A DNA stretch of 64,000 nt from Nocardioides baekrokdamisoli (GTDB lineage: Bacteria; Actinomycetota; Actinomycetes; Propionibacteriales; Nocardioidaceae): the NCBI RefSeq assembly GCF_003945325.1, contig NZ_AP019307.1, forward strand, positions 930,001-994,000. The letters run 5' to 3'. The notes below the pieces were generated by a model. It saw only the letters and a program-made list of their open reading frames with translations. It did not search any database and had not been told where the DNA came from. Below are positions 57,008 through 64,000 of the stretch, piece after piece. How positions within the stretch are numbered: position 1 is the stretch's first letter; each line of letters begins with the position of its first letter. The position numbers and the translations under genes are program-made.

Positions 57008-58336
57008 ATGGCCCAAGACTTCAAGCACGCCTCGATCATCGAAGGTGTCCGATTCACCGCCCAGGTCGGCATCCCGAACGTGGCCCAGGGACTCTTCAAG
57101 AAGCGTGAGGCCGTCGTCGGAGCCGTCGCCAAGGTCCCGGCGGAGAAGCTGGCGTACGACCTGGTCGCGAAACTCGCCGCGAAGTACGGCCCGAACCCGT
57201 TCTGGGTCCGGGTCGGGGCCGAGGAGACGCTCCTGCTGACCCACCCCGAGGACATCGAGACAGTGCTGGGCGGGAGCCCGTCACCGTTCGCTCCGGACCC
57301 GGACGCCAAGAAGAAGGGGATGACGGCTTTCCAGCCAAATGCCCTGTCGATCTCCCGCGGCGACCTGTGGGCCAATCGTCGTGCCTTCGCTGATGCGGTG
57401 CTGCAGCCGGGCGCCCCGACGCACGCCCTCGCCAAGCGCTTCGCCGCGCTGGCGGTCGAGGCGGCCGACCAACTCGTCGCAGCCGGTGAGCCGGTGACGT
57501 TCGACGCGGTGAACGAGTCGTTCCAGCGGCTGACCCGACGCGTCGTCTTCGGGGACGCCGCTGCCGATGACACGGCCCTGACTGAGCAGCTGGGTGAGCT
57601 GATGGCGGCCGGCAACAAGATGCCGGGCGCTCCTGCGGCCGGGTACGACGACTTCCATGCCCGGATCGCCGCGTACGTCGCCTCGCCCGACCCGGACGCG
57701 CTGACCGGCATGATCCCGAGCGCTCCGTCGGACGGCCAGACCGACGTCCCGGGGCAGTTGATCCACTGGATGTTCGCCATGGGCGACACCCTCCCGGCGA
57801 ACCTGTACCGCGCACTCGGAGCGTTGGCCACCCACCCGACGGCACTGGAGCGCGTACGCGCCGAGATCGGCACGAAGAAGCTGACCACGGTCTCCACGGT
57901 CGCCGACTCCACCTACCTCGCCGGCTGCATCCTCGAAGCGATGCGGTTGTGGCCGACCACCGGCCTGTTCGGCAGAGTGCAGGAGACCGAGGTGCGCTGG
58001 AAGAACGGCGAGAAGACCCCGGCGGGCACGCCGCTGCTGATCCACAACCTCTTCAACCATCGCAACCGCGACCGGATCCCGTTCGCGGACCGGTACGCCC
58101 CCGAGGAGTGGTCCGAGGGCACGGCCGGTCAGGACTGGTCGTTCAACTTCTTCAGCCATGGGCCGCAGGGGTGCCCCGGCGCTGGCTTGTCGATCTTCCT
58201 CGGCCAGGCGTTCCTCGGCCAGCTCGTGATCACGACGACGCCGACGCTCCAGAGCGGTCCGAAGCTGTCCTGGGCGACCCCACTGCCCTACACGTTCGAC
58301 ATCTACGCCACCACGATCGGCCTCGCCTCCCTCTGA
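57008..58336 (+). CDS. Cytochrome P450
   Basis: This 442-aa haem-thiolate enzyme has the ExxR motif (LEAMR), Arg-containing meander (FADRYAPEEWSEG) and the haem-binding FFSHGPQGCPGAG with Cys389. The I-helix reads FAMGDTLPANLY; the usual Gly-x-Asp/Glu-Thr is altered (Met before Gly-Asp-Thr), so normal oxygen activation is less certain and peroxygenase or hydroperoxide isomerase chemistry is possible. The ATG at 57008 follows AGGAG. It lies 31 bp after the acyl-CoA oxidase gene. Confidence 0.92.
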   Translation: MAQDFKHASIIEGVRFTAQVGIPNVAQGLFKKREAVVGAVAKVPAEKLAYDLVAKLAAKYGPNPFWVRVGAEETLLLTHPEDIETVLGGSPSPFAPDPDAKKKGMTAFQPNALSISRGDLWANRRAFADAVLQPGAPTHALAKRFAALAVEAADQLVAAGEPVTFDAVNESFQRLTRRVVFGDAAADDTALTEQLGELMAAGNKMPGAPAAGYDDFHARIAAYVASPDPDALTGMIPSAPSDGQTDVPGQLIHWMFAMGDTLPANLYRALGALATHPTALERVRAEIGTKKLTTVSTVADSTYLAGCILEAMRLWPTTGLFGRVQETEVRWKNGEKTPAGTPLLIHNLFNHRNRDRIPFADRYAPEEWSEGTAGQDWSFNFFSHGPQGCPGAGLSIFLGQAFLGQLVITTTPTLQSGPKLSWATPLPYTFDIYATTIGLASL

Positions 58337-58364
58337 GGGTTCTCCCCCACGGTGGGTGGCCGCA

Positions 58365-58370
58365 TAAACT
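58365..58370 (+). promoter_or_regulatory. Candidate -10 box of the zinc-knuckle SDR gene
   Basis: TAAACT is followed by 6 nt and the GTG at 58377, so this gene may also be transcribed from its own leaderless promoter. Confidence 0.45.
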
Positions 58371-58376
58371 CGCGCG

Positions 58377-59885
58377 GTGCGCGCCAACAACGATCAGCCT
58401 CTCGACGGCATCGACCCCGTGGAGTTGGCGACCACTCTCAAGGTGCTCCGCGAGTTGCACCGGCTGGATCCCGAGCACCCCGACGTCCAGACGGTGAAGC
58501 ACGCGACCGGCTACATGTGGAAGCTGCTCAAGAAGTCGCGCCGCCTGGCGATCCGCGAGGACCGCGCGAACCACGACACCGAGATCATCGAGAGCACTGC
58601 GACCGGGTCCGCCCAACGGATCGACGACGAGACTGCCGGGATCCCGCTGGTCTCGACCGCGAAGGGCGCTGTCGCCGGCGAACTGCTGAAGTCGCGCGGC
58701 TGCTACATCTGCAAGGCCGACTACACCCAGGTCGACGCGTTCTATCACTGGCTGTGCCCCGACTGCGCGGCGATGAGCCACACCAAACGCGACCAGCGCA
58801 CCGATCTGACCGGCAAGCGCGCCCTGCTGACCGGCGGGCGGGCCAAGATCGGGATGTACATCGCACTGCGGTTGCTCCGCGACGGCGCCCACCTCACCCT
58901 CACGACGCGCTTCCCCAAGGATGCGGTCCGTCGCTTCTCCTCCATGGAGGACAGCGCCGACTGGCTGCACCGGCTCAAGGTCGTCGGGATCGACCTGCGC
59001 GACCCCACCCAGGTGGTCGCGCTCACCGATGAGGTCGCCGCCGACGGCCCGCTCGACATCATCATCAACAACGCGTGCCAGACCGTACGCCGCCTGCCCG
59101 GGGCGTACTCGAACCTGATCGACGGGGAGAACGCACCCCTGCCGGGCGGCATCGACCTTCCGGAGATGATCACCTTCGACCGGATCTCGGAGGCCCACCC
59201 GGCGGCTCTTGCCTCGGCGCTGGCCTCCACCCAGATCGCCCACCACGAGGGCGAGACCACCGAGCAGGCGCTGGCGGCCCACAACGCGGCCTCACTCACC
59301 CAGCTCGCACTGAAGGCGGGAGGCGCCTCGCTCGAGGCGCACCTGGCCGGGACCGCGATCGACGCGGGCGGGCTGATCCCGGACGTCCAGATCAACAACT
59401 CCTGGACCCAGGTCCTGGACGAGGTTGACCCGTTGGAGCTGCTCGAGGTCCAGTTCTGCAACTCGATCGCGCCGTTCCTGATCAACTCCCGACTCCGGCC
59501 GGCGATGCGCGCCGCCGTCCAGAACGGTGCGCGCCGGGCGTACATCGTCAATGTCTCGGCGATGGAGGGGCAGTTCTCCCGCCGTTACAAGGGCGCCGGG
59601 CACCCGCACACCAACATGGCCAAGGCTGCGCTCAACATGATGACGCGTACGTCCGCGGGCGAACTGTTCGAGACCGACCAGATCCTGATGACCGCCGTCG
59701 ACACCGGCTGGATCACCGACGAGCGGCCGCACTACGAGAAGCTGCGGATCGCTGCCGAGGGGTGGCACGCGCCGCTCGATCTGGTCGACGGTGCCGCACG
59801 GGTCTATGACCCGATCGTCCAGGGCGAGGCCGGAGTCGACCTCTACGGCGCATTCCTCAAGGACTACCAGCCCTCCCCCTGGTGA
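58377..59885 (+). CDS. Atypical SDR with N-terminal extension and Cys4 zinc knuckle
   Basis: This 502-aa protein has about 100 N-terminal helical residues, then a Cys4 pair C109-x2-C112 and C127-x2-C130 likely binding zinc, followed by an SDR Rossmann domain (TGGRAKIGMYIA from about residue 150). Ser394 of the catalytic set is present in VNVSAMEG, but the YxxxK Tyr position is Thr412 before Lys416 (TNMAK), so classical hydride-transfer activity is in doubt. It is the last gene of the oxygenase run and may be a NAD(P)-binding scaffold or a specialised reductase. Confidence 0.85.
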   Translation: MRANNDQPLDGIDPVELATTLKVLRELHRLDPEHPDVQTVKHATGYMWKLLKKSRRLAIREDRANHDTEIIESTATGSAQRIDDETAGIPLVSTAKGAVAGELLKSRGCYICKADYTQVDAFYHWLCPDCAAMSHTKRDQRTDLTGKRALLTGGRAKIGMYIALRLLRDGAHLTLTTRFPKDAVRRFSSMEDSADWLHRLKVVGIDLRDPTQVVALTDEVAADGPLDIIINNACQTVRRLPGAYSNLIDGENAPLPGGIDLPEMITFDRISEAHPAALASALASTQIAHHEGETTEQALAAHNAASLTQLALKAGGASLEAHLAGTAIDAGGLIPDVQINNSWTQVLDEVDPLELLEVQFCNSIAPFLINSRLRPAMRAAVQNGARRAYIVNVSAMEGQFSRRYKGAGHPHTNMAKAALNMMTRTSAGELFETDQILMTAVDTGWITDERPHYEKLRIAAEGWHAPLDLVDGAARVYDPIVQGEAGVDLYGAFLKDYQPSPW

Positions 59886-59925
59886 GCCCCCGCCCACCAT
59901 GGAGCAGACGTGGAAGGATCGATCC

Positions 59926-60645
59926 ATGTCCGAACCCGTCGCTCGCCTCGCCGTCCTCATTGACGCCGACAACACCTCTCCGAAGCACGCCGCGGACATC
60001 CTCGACGAGTTGGCGCAGTACGGCCGCGCCACCGTCAAGCGGGCGTACGGCGACTGGACGACATCGCAGCTCTCCGGCTGGAAGTCCGCGCTCAACGAGA
60101 ACGCGATCGCACCAGTGCAGCAGTTCGCGTACACCACCGGGAAGAACGCCACCGACGGTGCGTTGATCATCGACGCCATGGACCTGCTCTACTCCGGCGA
60201 CGTGGACGGCTTTGCGATCGTCTCCAGCGACAGCGACTTCACGGGACTGGCGACGCGCCTGCGGGCCTCGGGCAAGATCGTGTACGGCCTCGGCCTGCGC
60301 AAGACCCCGGCGTCCCTGGTCAAGGCGGTCGATCGCTTCATCTACCTCGAACTGCTGGGCGACCAGCCGTCGACCTCGACCGAGCCCTCCAGCGATGCGG
60401 CCGACCTGCCGAATCTGCAGAGCATCCTCACCAAGGCGATCAACCGCGCCGCCGGCGACGATGGCACCGCGAACCTCGGCGCCATCGGAAGCCAGCTCCG
60501 CGCCGCCAACGCGTCGTTCGACCCTCGGCTCTACGGATTCGATCGGCTGATCGCGCTGGTCAAGGCGCAGCCGTACGTGACGGTCACCGGCACCGGATCG
60601 GCGACGAAGGTGGCGCTCAAGAGATCCACGAAGGCCAAGTCGTAG
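59926..60645 (+). CDS. NYN-domain/LOTUS (OST-HTH) protein
   Basis: This 239-aa protein has an N-terminal NYN nuclease-like PIN fold (VLIDADNTSPKH with acidic residues, DGALIIDAMDLLYSG, FAIVSSDSDFTGLA) and a C-terminal LOTUS/OST-HTH RNA-binding domain (LQSILTKAINRAA, LGAIGSQLRA, LVKAQPYVTV). Such proteins are predicted RNA-acting nucleases. The ATG at 59926 has AAGGA 9 nt upstream; longer frames overlap the SDR gene. It converges on the MazF-like toxin gene. Confidence 0.88.
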   Translation: MSEPVARLAVLIDADNTSPKHAADILDELAQYGRATVKRAYGDWTTSQLSGWKSALNENAIAPVQQFAYTTGKNATDGALIIDAMDLLYSGDVDGFAIVSSDSDFTGLATRLRASGKIVYGLGLRKTPASLVKAVDRFIYLELLGDQPSTSTEPSSDAADLPNLQSILTKAINRAAGDDGTANLGAIGSQLRAANASFDPRLYGFDRLIALVKAQPYVTVTGTGSATKVALKRSTKAKS

Positions 60646-60662
60646 CGATCCTCGAGTGAGTG

Positions 60663-60989
60663 TCAGGGACAGCCGACAGCGACACTCAAGGCGTCACACA
60701 CGGAGTGCATCCGCGTACCCGACAAAGACCCGAGACGATCCGTCAGCTGTGCAAGCGAGACGTTGAGGACGGAGTCGAGTCCCACGACGCAGCGCTGCGG
60801 CACAGGATCCTCGCCCGGCTCCAGCACAACCTCGGTCGGCAACCCGCGAATGGTCGTGGTGCACGGCGCGACGATGGCCCGTCCGAGGCGAGGAATCGTG
60901 GCGTCACGCGACAGCACCACGACGGGTCGACGAGGGAAGTCCGGGGCTTCGCACCACCAGACCTCACCACGACTCGGCCGGACCACCAT
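60663..60989 (-). CDS. MazF/PemK-like mRNA interferase toxin
   Basis: This 108-aa protein has the MazF opening MVVRPSRGEVWWCEAPDFP and the conserved RRPVVVLSRD and PTEVVLEPGED strands of the CcdB/MazF fold, which cleave RNA at specific sites. The ATG at 60989 overlaps the antitoxin gene by 26 nt; longer frames upstream only repeat antitoxin sequence in another frame. Confidence 0.85.
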   Translation of the reverse strand: MVVRPSRGEVWWCEAPDFPRRPVVVLSRDATIPRLGRAIVAPCTTTIRGLPTEVVLEPGEDPVPQRCVVGLDSVLNVSLAQLTDRLGSLSGTRMHSVCDALSVAVGCP

Positions 60990-61227
60990 GCGCCTTCCCA
61001 GCAGCGTCGAGGAAACCAGGCAGCGATCCCCACGCATCCGGGACCGCGTACTCGACCGCGGCATAGGAAACGTCGATGCGCCGATCAATCTCGGCAGCAC
61101 GATGCTCGGCAAGAAGGGCAACCAGAGCACGCTCCATGACGGTCGAATCCTTCGCTCCGTTGCAACAGGCGCGCGCACGGATCAAGAGATCCTCATCCAC
61201 CGTCGTACTGATCCGGAGCCGCGTCAT
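60964..61227 (-). CDS. Ribbon-helix-helix antitoxin of the MazF-like toxin
   Basis: This 87-aa protein begins with MTRLRISTTVDEDLLIRAR, a ribbon-helix-helix DNA-binding start, followed by an acidic tail (VEYAVPDAWGSLPGF) that would bind the toxin. The ATG at 61227 has TACGTT 6 nt upstream and no ribosome binding site, so it is likely leaderless. It lies directly upstream of and overlaps the toxin gene. Confidence 0.82.
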   Translation of the reverse strand: MTRLRISTTVDEDLLIRARACCNGAKDSTVMERALVALLAEHRAAEIDRRIDVSYAAVEYAVPDAWGSLPGFLDAAGKAHGGPAESW

Positions 61228-61233
61228 GCCACA

Positions 61234-61239
61234 AACGTA
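61234..61239 (-). promoter_or_regulatory. Candidate -10 box of the RHH antitoxin gene
   Basis: TACGTT lies 6 nt before the ATG at 61227. Confidence 0.4.
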
Positions 61240-61282
61240 GCACGACAGTGGCATGTTCCCGAGGTCGTGCTCAGGTCGCTGC

Positions 61283-62128
61283 TCAGCGCTTCTTGGCGTC
61301 GCGCTTCATCACAGCGCTGATCGCCGTGTCGAGTACGCCGGGGGCAAACCGGTTCATCCGGGTCGCCAGGTGCGCGTCCACCCCGATCAGGTAGCGGATC
61401 CGGGGCTTCTTGGCCTCGATCGCCTTGCGAATGATCGCCGCTGCCTTCTCGGCAGGGATCGCCATCTTCGCGGCCGTCTGACCCTGGTCCAGCGCCCACG
61501 CCATGCCCTTGCCGTACACGGCCTCGGCCTCCGGCCCGAAGTCCTGGACCGCAGGGTCCAGACCCTTCTCCCAGATCGAGGTGGCGATGCCGCCGGGTTC
61601 GATCAGGACCACGTCGACGCCGAGCGGGCGGAGCTCGTGCCGCCAGGCATCGGCGAGGCCCTCGATCGCATGCTTGGAGGAGGAGTACGGGCTCATGAAC
61701 GGCGGCGCGAACTTGCCAGTGGTCGAACTGGTGAACAAGATCCGGCCCTTCGCCTGCCGGATGAGCGGGAGGACCGACTGCGTCACCGCGATGTGGCCGA
61801 ACAGGTTCGCCTCGAACACGTCGCGGAACTGCTGCAACGGGATGAACTCAGCCGGCCCGGACGCGGGAACGCCGGCATTGTTGAAGAGGACGTCGAGACC
61901 GTGATCGCCGACCTCCTTCGCCACGACCTTCGCCACCGCATCGATGCTCGACTGTTGGGTGATGTCGACATGCACCGGCAGGATCGATCCGTGCTCGGCA
62001 CGCAGCGCCTCAGCCGCCTGCTGCGTGCGTACGCCGGCAAGGACTCGCCATCCTGCGCCCGCCATCGCGATCGCAGTGGCACGGCCGATGCCGCTGGAGG
62101 CACCCGTGATGTAGATCGTCTTCGTCAT
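61283..62128 (-). CDS. SDR family oxidoreductase
   Basis: This 281-aa Rossmann-fold enzyme has the cofactor loop TGASSGIG near residue 9, NNAG (LFNNAGVPASGP), the Ser in FTSSTTGKF and YxxxK (YSSSKHAIEGL). It probably interconverts an alcohol and a carbonyl with NAD(P)H, and the C-terminal region is specific to acyl or steroid-like substrates in this family. The ATG at 62128 is preferred over a GTG 21 nt upstream that lies close to the IR-3 repeat. Confidence 0.9.
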   Translation of the reverse strand: MTKTIYITGASSGIGRATAIAMAGAGWRVLAGVRTQQAAEALRAEHGSILPVHVDITQQSSIDAVAKVVAKEVGDHGLDVLFNNAGVPASGPAEFIPLQQFRDVFEANLFGHIAVTQSVLPLIRQAKGRILFTSSTTGKFAPPFMSPYSSSKHAIEGLADAWRHELRPLGVDVVLIEPGGIATSIWEKGLDPAVQDFGPEAEAVYGKGMAWALDQGQTAAKMAIPAEKAAAIIRKAIEAKKPRIRYLIGVDAHLATRMNRFAPGVLDTAISAVMKRDAKKR

Positions 62129-62150
62129 GGCACCAGTCTGCTGCCGCACA

Positions 62151-62298
62151 GCCGAAAGGTGAAGGAATCACCCTCGAGTGGTGAGGTCAGGCAGCGGCGA
62201 GCACCACGTGCGACCACGTCCCGGCAATTTCGGGGTCATACCTACGATCTCGCACCGAATTTCCTCACCTTTCGAGGGTGATTCCTTCACCTTTCGGC
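62151..62298. repeat. Intergenic inverted repeat IR-3 (36-nt arms)
   Basis: Arms 62151-62186 and 62263-62298 are complementary with two mismatches. Each arm holds two CGAAAGG-type motifs 22 bp apart with a TCACCC core; the spacer is 76 bp. The sequence differs from IR-1 and IR-2 but the arm layout is the same. It lies between guaA (upstream, minus) and the SDR gene, 22 bp before the SDR start, so it may end guaA transcription or affect SDR expression. Confidence 0.82.
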
Positions 62299-62348
62299 GC
62301 TTACTCCCAGGCGGCGCTACGCGCCGCTGGTCATTCGTTCGGCGCGCT

Positions 62349-62368
62349 CGAGCGAGCAAGCTCGCTCG
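62349..62368 (-). terminator. Hairpin downstream of guaA
   Basis: CGAGCGAGC (62349-62357) pairs with GCTCGCTCG (62360-62368); the stem is 8-9 bp with a 2-4-nt loop and lies 11 nt after the guaA stop on the minus strand. Confidence 0.55.
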
Positions 62369-62379
62369 GCGACCTCACT

Positions 62380-63966
62380 TCATTCCCATTCGATGGTGCC
62401 CGGAGGCTTGGAGGTGATGTCGACGGTCACCCGGTTGATCTCGCGGACCTCGTTGGTGATCCGGGTCGAGATCTTCTCGAGCAACTCGTACGGCAACCGT
62501 GCCCAGTCGGCCGTCATCGCGTCCTCGGAGGTCACCGGTCGGAGCACGACGGGATGGCCGTACGTACGACCGTCGCCCTGCACACCTACCGAGCGGACAT
62601 CGGCCAGGAGCACGACCGGCATCTGCCAGATGTCGCGGTCCAGACCGGCGGCGGACAGCTCCTCGCGGGCGATGGCGTCGGCCTCACGCAGGATGTCGAG
62701 GCGCTCGCGCGTGACCTCGCCGATGATGCGGATGCCGAGACCCGGGCCTGGGAACGGCTGCCGGTGGACGATCACGTCAGGAAGGCCGAGTTGGGCGCCG
62801 ACGGCGCGTACCTCGTCCTTGAAGAGCTCACGGAGCGGCTCGACGAGTTCGAACTCGAGGTCCTCCGGCAGGCCACCCACGTTGTGGTGCGACTTGATCG
62901 TCGCAGCGCCGGCTCCGTGACCGGATTCGACGACATCCGGGTAGAGCGTCCCCTGCACCAGGAAACCGACCGTCGTGCCCTCGGGGGCTGCAGCGATGAT
63001 GTCGGCCTGCGCCGCTTCGAACGAGCGAATGAACTCGCGGCCGATGATCTTGCGCTTCGCCTCCGGCTCCGAGACGCCGGCAAGGGCATCCAGGAACTGC
63101 TTCTCGGCATCGACCACGACGAGCTTGGCTCCGGTCGCGGCGACGAAGTCGCGCTCGATCTGCTCGGTCTCGTCCTTGCGCATCAGACCGTGGTCGACGT
63201 ACACGCAGGTCAGTCGGTCACCGATCGCCTTGGTGACGATCGCAGCCGCGACAGCCGAGTCCACACCGCCGGACAGGCCACAGATGGCGCGGCCCTCGGT
63301 GCCGATCTGCTCCTTGATCCGGGCGATCTGCTCCTCGGCGATGTTGCCGATGGTCCAGGTCTGGCGGCACTTCGCGATGTCCCACAGGAAGTGCTCGAGC
63401 ACCCGCTGACCGTGCTCGCTGTGCAGCACCTCGGGGTGCCACTGCACCCCGGCCATCGACCGGGTCGTGTCCTCGAACGCCGCCACCGGGGTGCCCTCGG
63501 ACGAGGCCAGCACGGTGAAGCCGTCCGGAGCCTTCGAGACCGAGTCGCCGTGAGACATCCAGACACTGTGCGCAGGCGGGATGTCGGAGAGCAGCGTGCC
63601 ACCTGCACCGACCGAGACCGGAGTGCGGCCGTACTCCCGAGCGCCGTTGTTGTCGACGGTGCCACCGAGGCCCAGAGCCATCAACTGGAAGCCGTAACAC
63701 ATGCCGAAGACGGGAAGCCCGGCATGGAACAGGGCGTTGTCGATCGACGGCGCGCCCGGCTCGTACACGCTCGACGGCCCGCCCGACAGGATGATCGCGG
63801 CAGGCTTCCGCGCCAGCATCTCTGCGACAGGCATGGTGTGCGGGACGATCTCGGAGTAGACCTTCGCCTCACGGACGCGCCGCGCGATGAGTTGGGCGTA
63901 CTGAGCACCGAAATCGACGACGAGGACCAGGTCGTGCTCAGACACCGTGCGTGCGGGGGTCGTCAT
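62380..63966 (-). CDS. guaA: GMP synthase (glutamine-hydrolysing)
   Basis: This 528-aa enzyme aminates XMP to GMP. The glutaminase domain has the nucleophile Cys in [12 protein letters not shown] and His/Glu in GVQWHPEV; the synthetase domain has the P-loop [12 protein letters not shown] and the C-terminal dimer domain with [14 protein letters not shown]. It is complete. TAGGAT lies 6 nt before the ATG, so it is probably leaderless. Confidence 0.97.
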   Translation of the reverse strand: MTTPARTVSEHDLVLVVDFGAQYAQLIARRVREAKVYSEIVPHTMPVAEMLARKPAAIILSGGPSSVYEPGAPSIDNALFHAGLPVFGMCYGFQLMALGLGGTVDNNGAREYGRTPVSVGAGGTLLSDIPPAHSVWMSHGDSVSKAPDGFTVLASSEGTPVAAFEDTTRSMAGVQWHPEVLHSEHGQRVLEHFLWDIAKCRQTWTIGNIAEEQIARIKEQIGTEGRAICGLSGGVDSAVAAAIVTKAIGDRLTCVYVDHGLMRKDETEQIERDFVAATGAKLVVVDAEKQFLDALAGVSEPEAKRKIIGREFIRSFEAAQADIIAAAPEGTTVGFLVQGTLYPDVVESGHGAGAATIKSHHNVGGLPEDLEFELVEPLRELFKDEVRAVGAQLGLPDVIVHRQPFPGPGLGIRIIGEVTRERLDILREADAIAREELSAAGLDRDIWQMPVVLLADVRSVGVQGDGRTYGHPVVLRPVTSEDAMTADWARLPYELLEKISTRITNEVREINRVTVDITSKPPGTIEWE

Positions 63967-63972
63967 GCCCAG

Positions 63973-63978
63973 ATCCTA
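63973..63978 (-). promoter_or_regulatory. Candidate -10 box of guaA
   Basis: TAGGAT is followed by 6 nt and the ATG at 63966. Confidence 0.45.
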
Positions 63979-64000
63979 GGGGATTCGCGGGCCCGGACTG

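Overview
The window is high-GC, densely packed bacterial DNA. It has monomeric isocitrate dehydrogenase, methylmalonyl-CoA mutase MutAB with MeaB, a three-subunit succinate dehydrogenase, DUF3017 and DUF6350 proteins, and many starts with a TAnnnT box 6-8 nt before the start codon (leaderless pattern). Together these suggest an actinobacterium, most likely Nocardioidaceae/Propionibacteriales; this placement rests on gene content and style only, not on a marker gene. No rRNA, tRNA, CRISPR array, insertion sequence or prophage was recognised.

Layout. 1-4.9 kb: a desaturase cut by the window edge, its PucR-type regulator, lipoamide dehydrogenase and a VapBC-like toxin-antitoxin pair. 4.9-14.3 kb: aldo/keto reductase, SRPBCC proteins, cytidine deaminase and the methylmalonyl-CoA mutase system. 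The mutase genes are separated from meaB by an XRE-TPR regulator that converges on a 44-codon secreted-peptide gene. 14.3-19.5 kb: membrane protein, glycosyltransferase and sdhCAB. 19.5-31 kb: YihY protein, 2H phosphoesterase, trpS, an AlkD-like protein, icd, aquaporin and a purine/folate run (DUF6350-purN-ZTP riboswitch-purH-folD-DUF3017). 31-40.4 kb: a sigma-like/membrane/extracellular fusion, sucCD, an M23 peptidase, DUF309, pcrA and a luciferase-like oxidoreductase. 40.4-48.8 kb: a repeat-rich 387-bp gap, a polysaccharide deacetylase lipoprotein, a GT-C glycosyltransferase, a LiaFSR-like PspC signalling locus and a beta-helix protein. 48.8-59.9 kb: a secreted CocE-type hydrolase diverging from a lipid-looking run: PhaC-like hydrolase, unknown 214-aa protein, alpha-dioxygenase-like heme peroxidase, acyl-CoA oxidase, cytochrome P450 and an atypical zinc-knuckle SDR. 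59.9-64 kb: NYN-LOTUS protein, a MazF-like toxin with a ribbon-helix-helix antitoxin, an SDR and guaA.

Central metabolism is well represented: propionate/methylmalonyl-CoA feeds succinyl-CoA (MutAB, MeaB), then SucCD and SdhCAB, alongside Icd and Lpd. The purine branch (PurN, PurH, FolD) appears to be under a ZTP riboswitch.

The most unusual content is fourfold: (1) the heme-dioxygenase/acyl-CoA oxidase/P450/SDR cluster, which could be a bacterial oxylipin or fatty-acid alpha-oxidation pathway; (2) the convergent peptide gene and XRE-TPR regulator, which looks like a peptide-sensing pair; (3) a family of intergenic inverted repeats whose 35-36-nt arms differ between copies but stay complementary within each copy, each arm carrying two GARRGG-like motifs 22 bp apart; (4) two near-identical TNNAACNNGTTNNA palindromes (KstR-type) in front of lipid-related genes.
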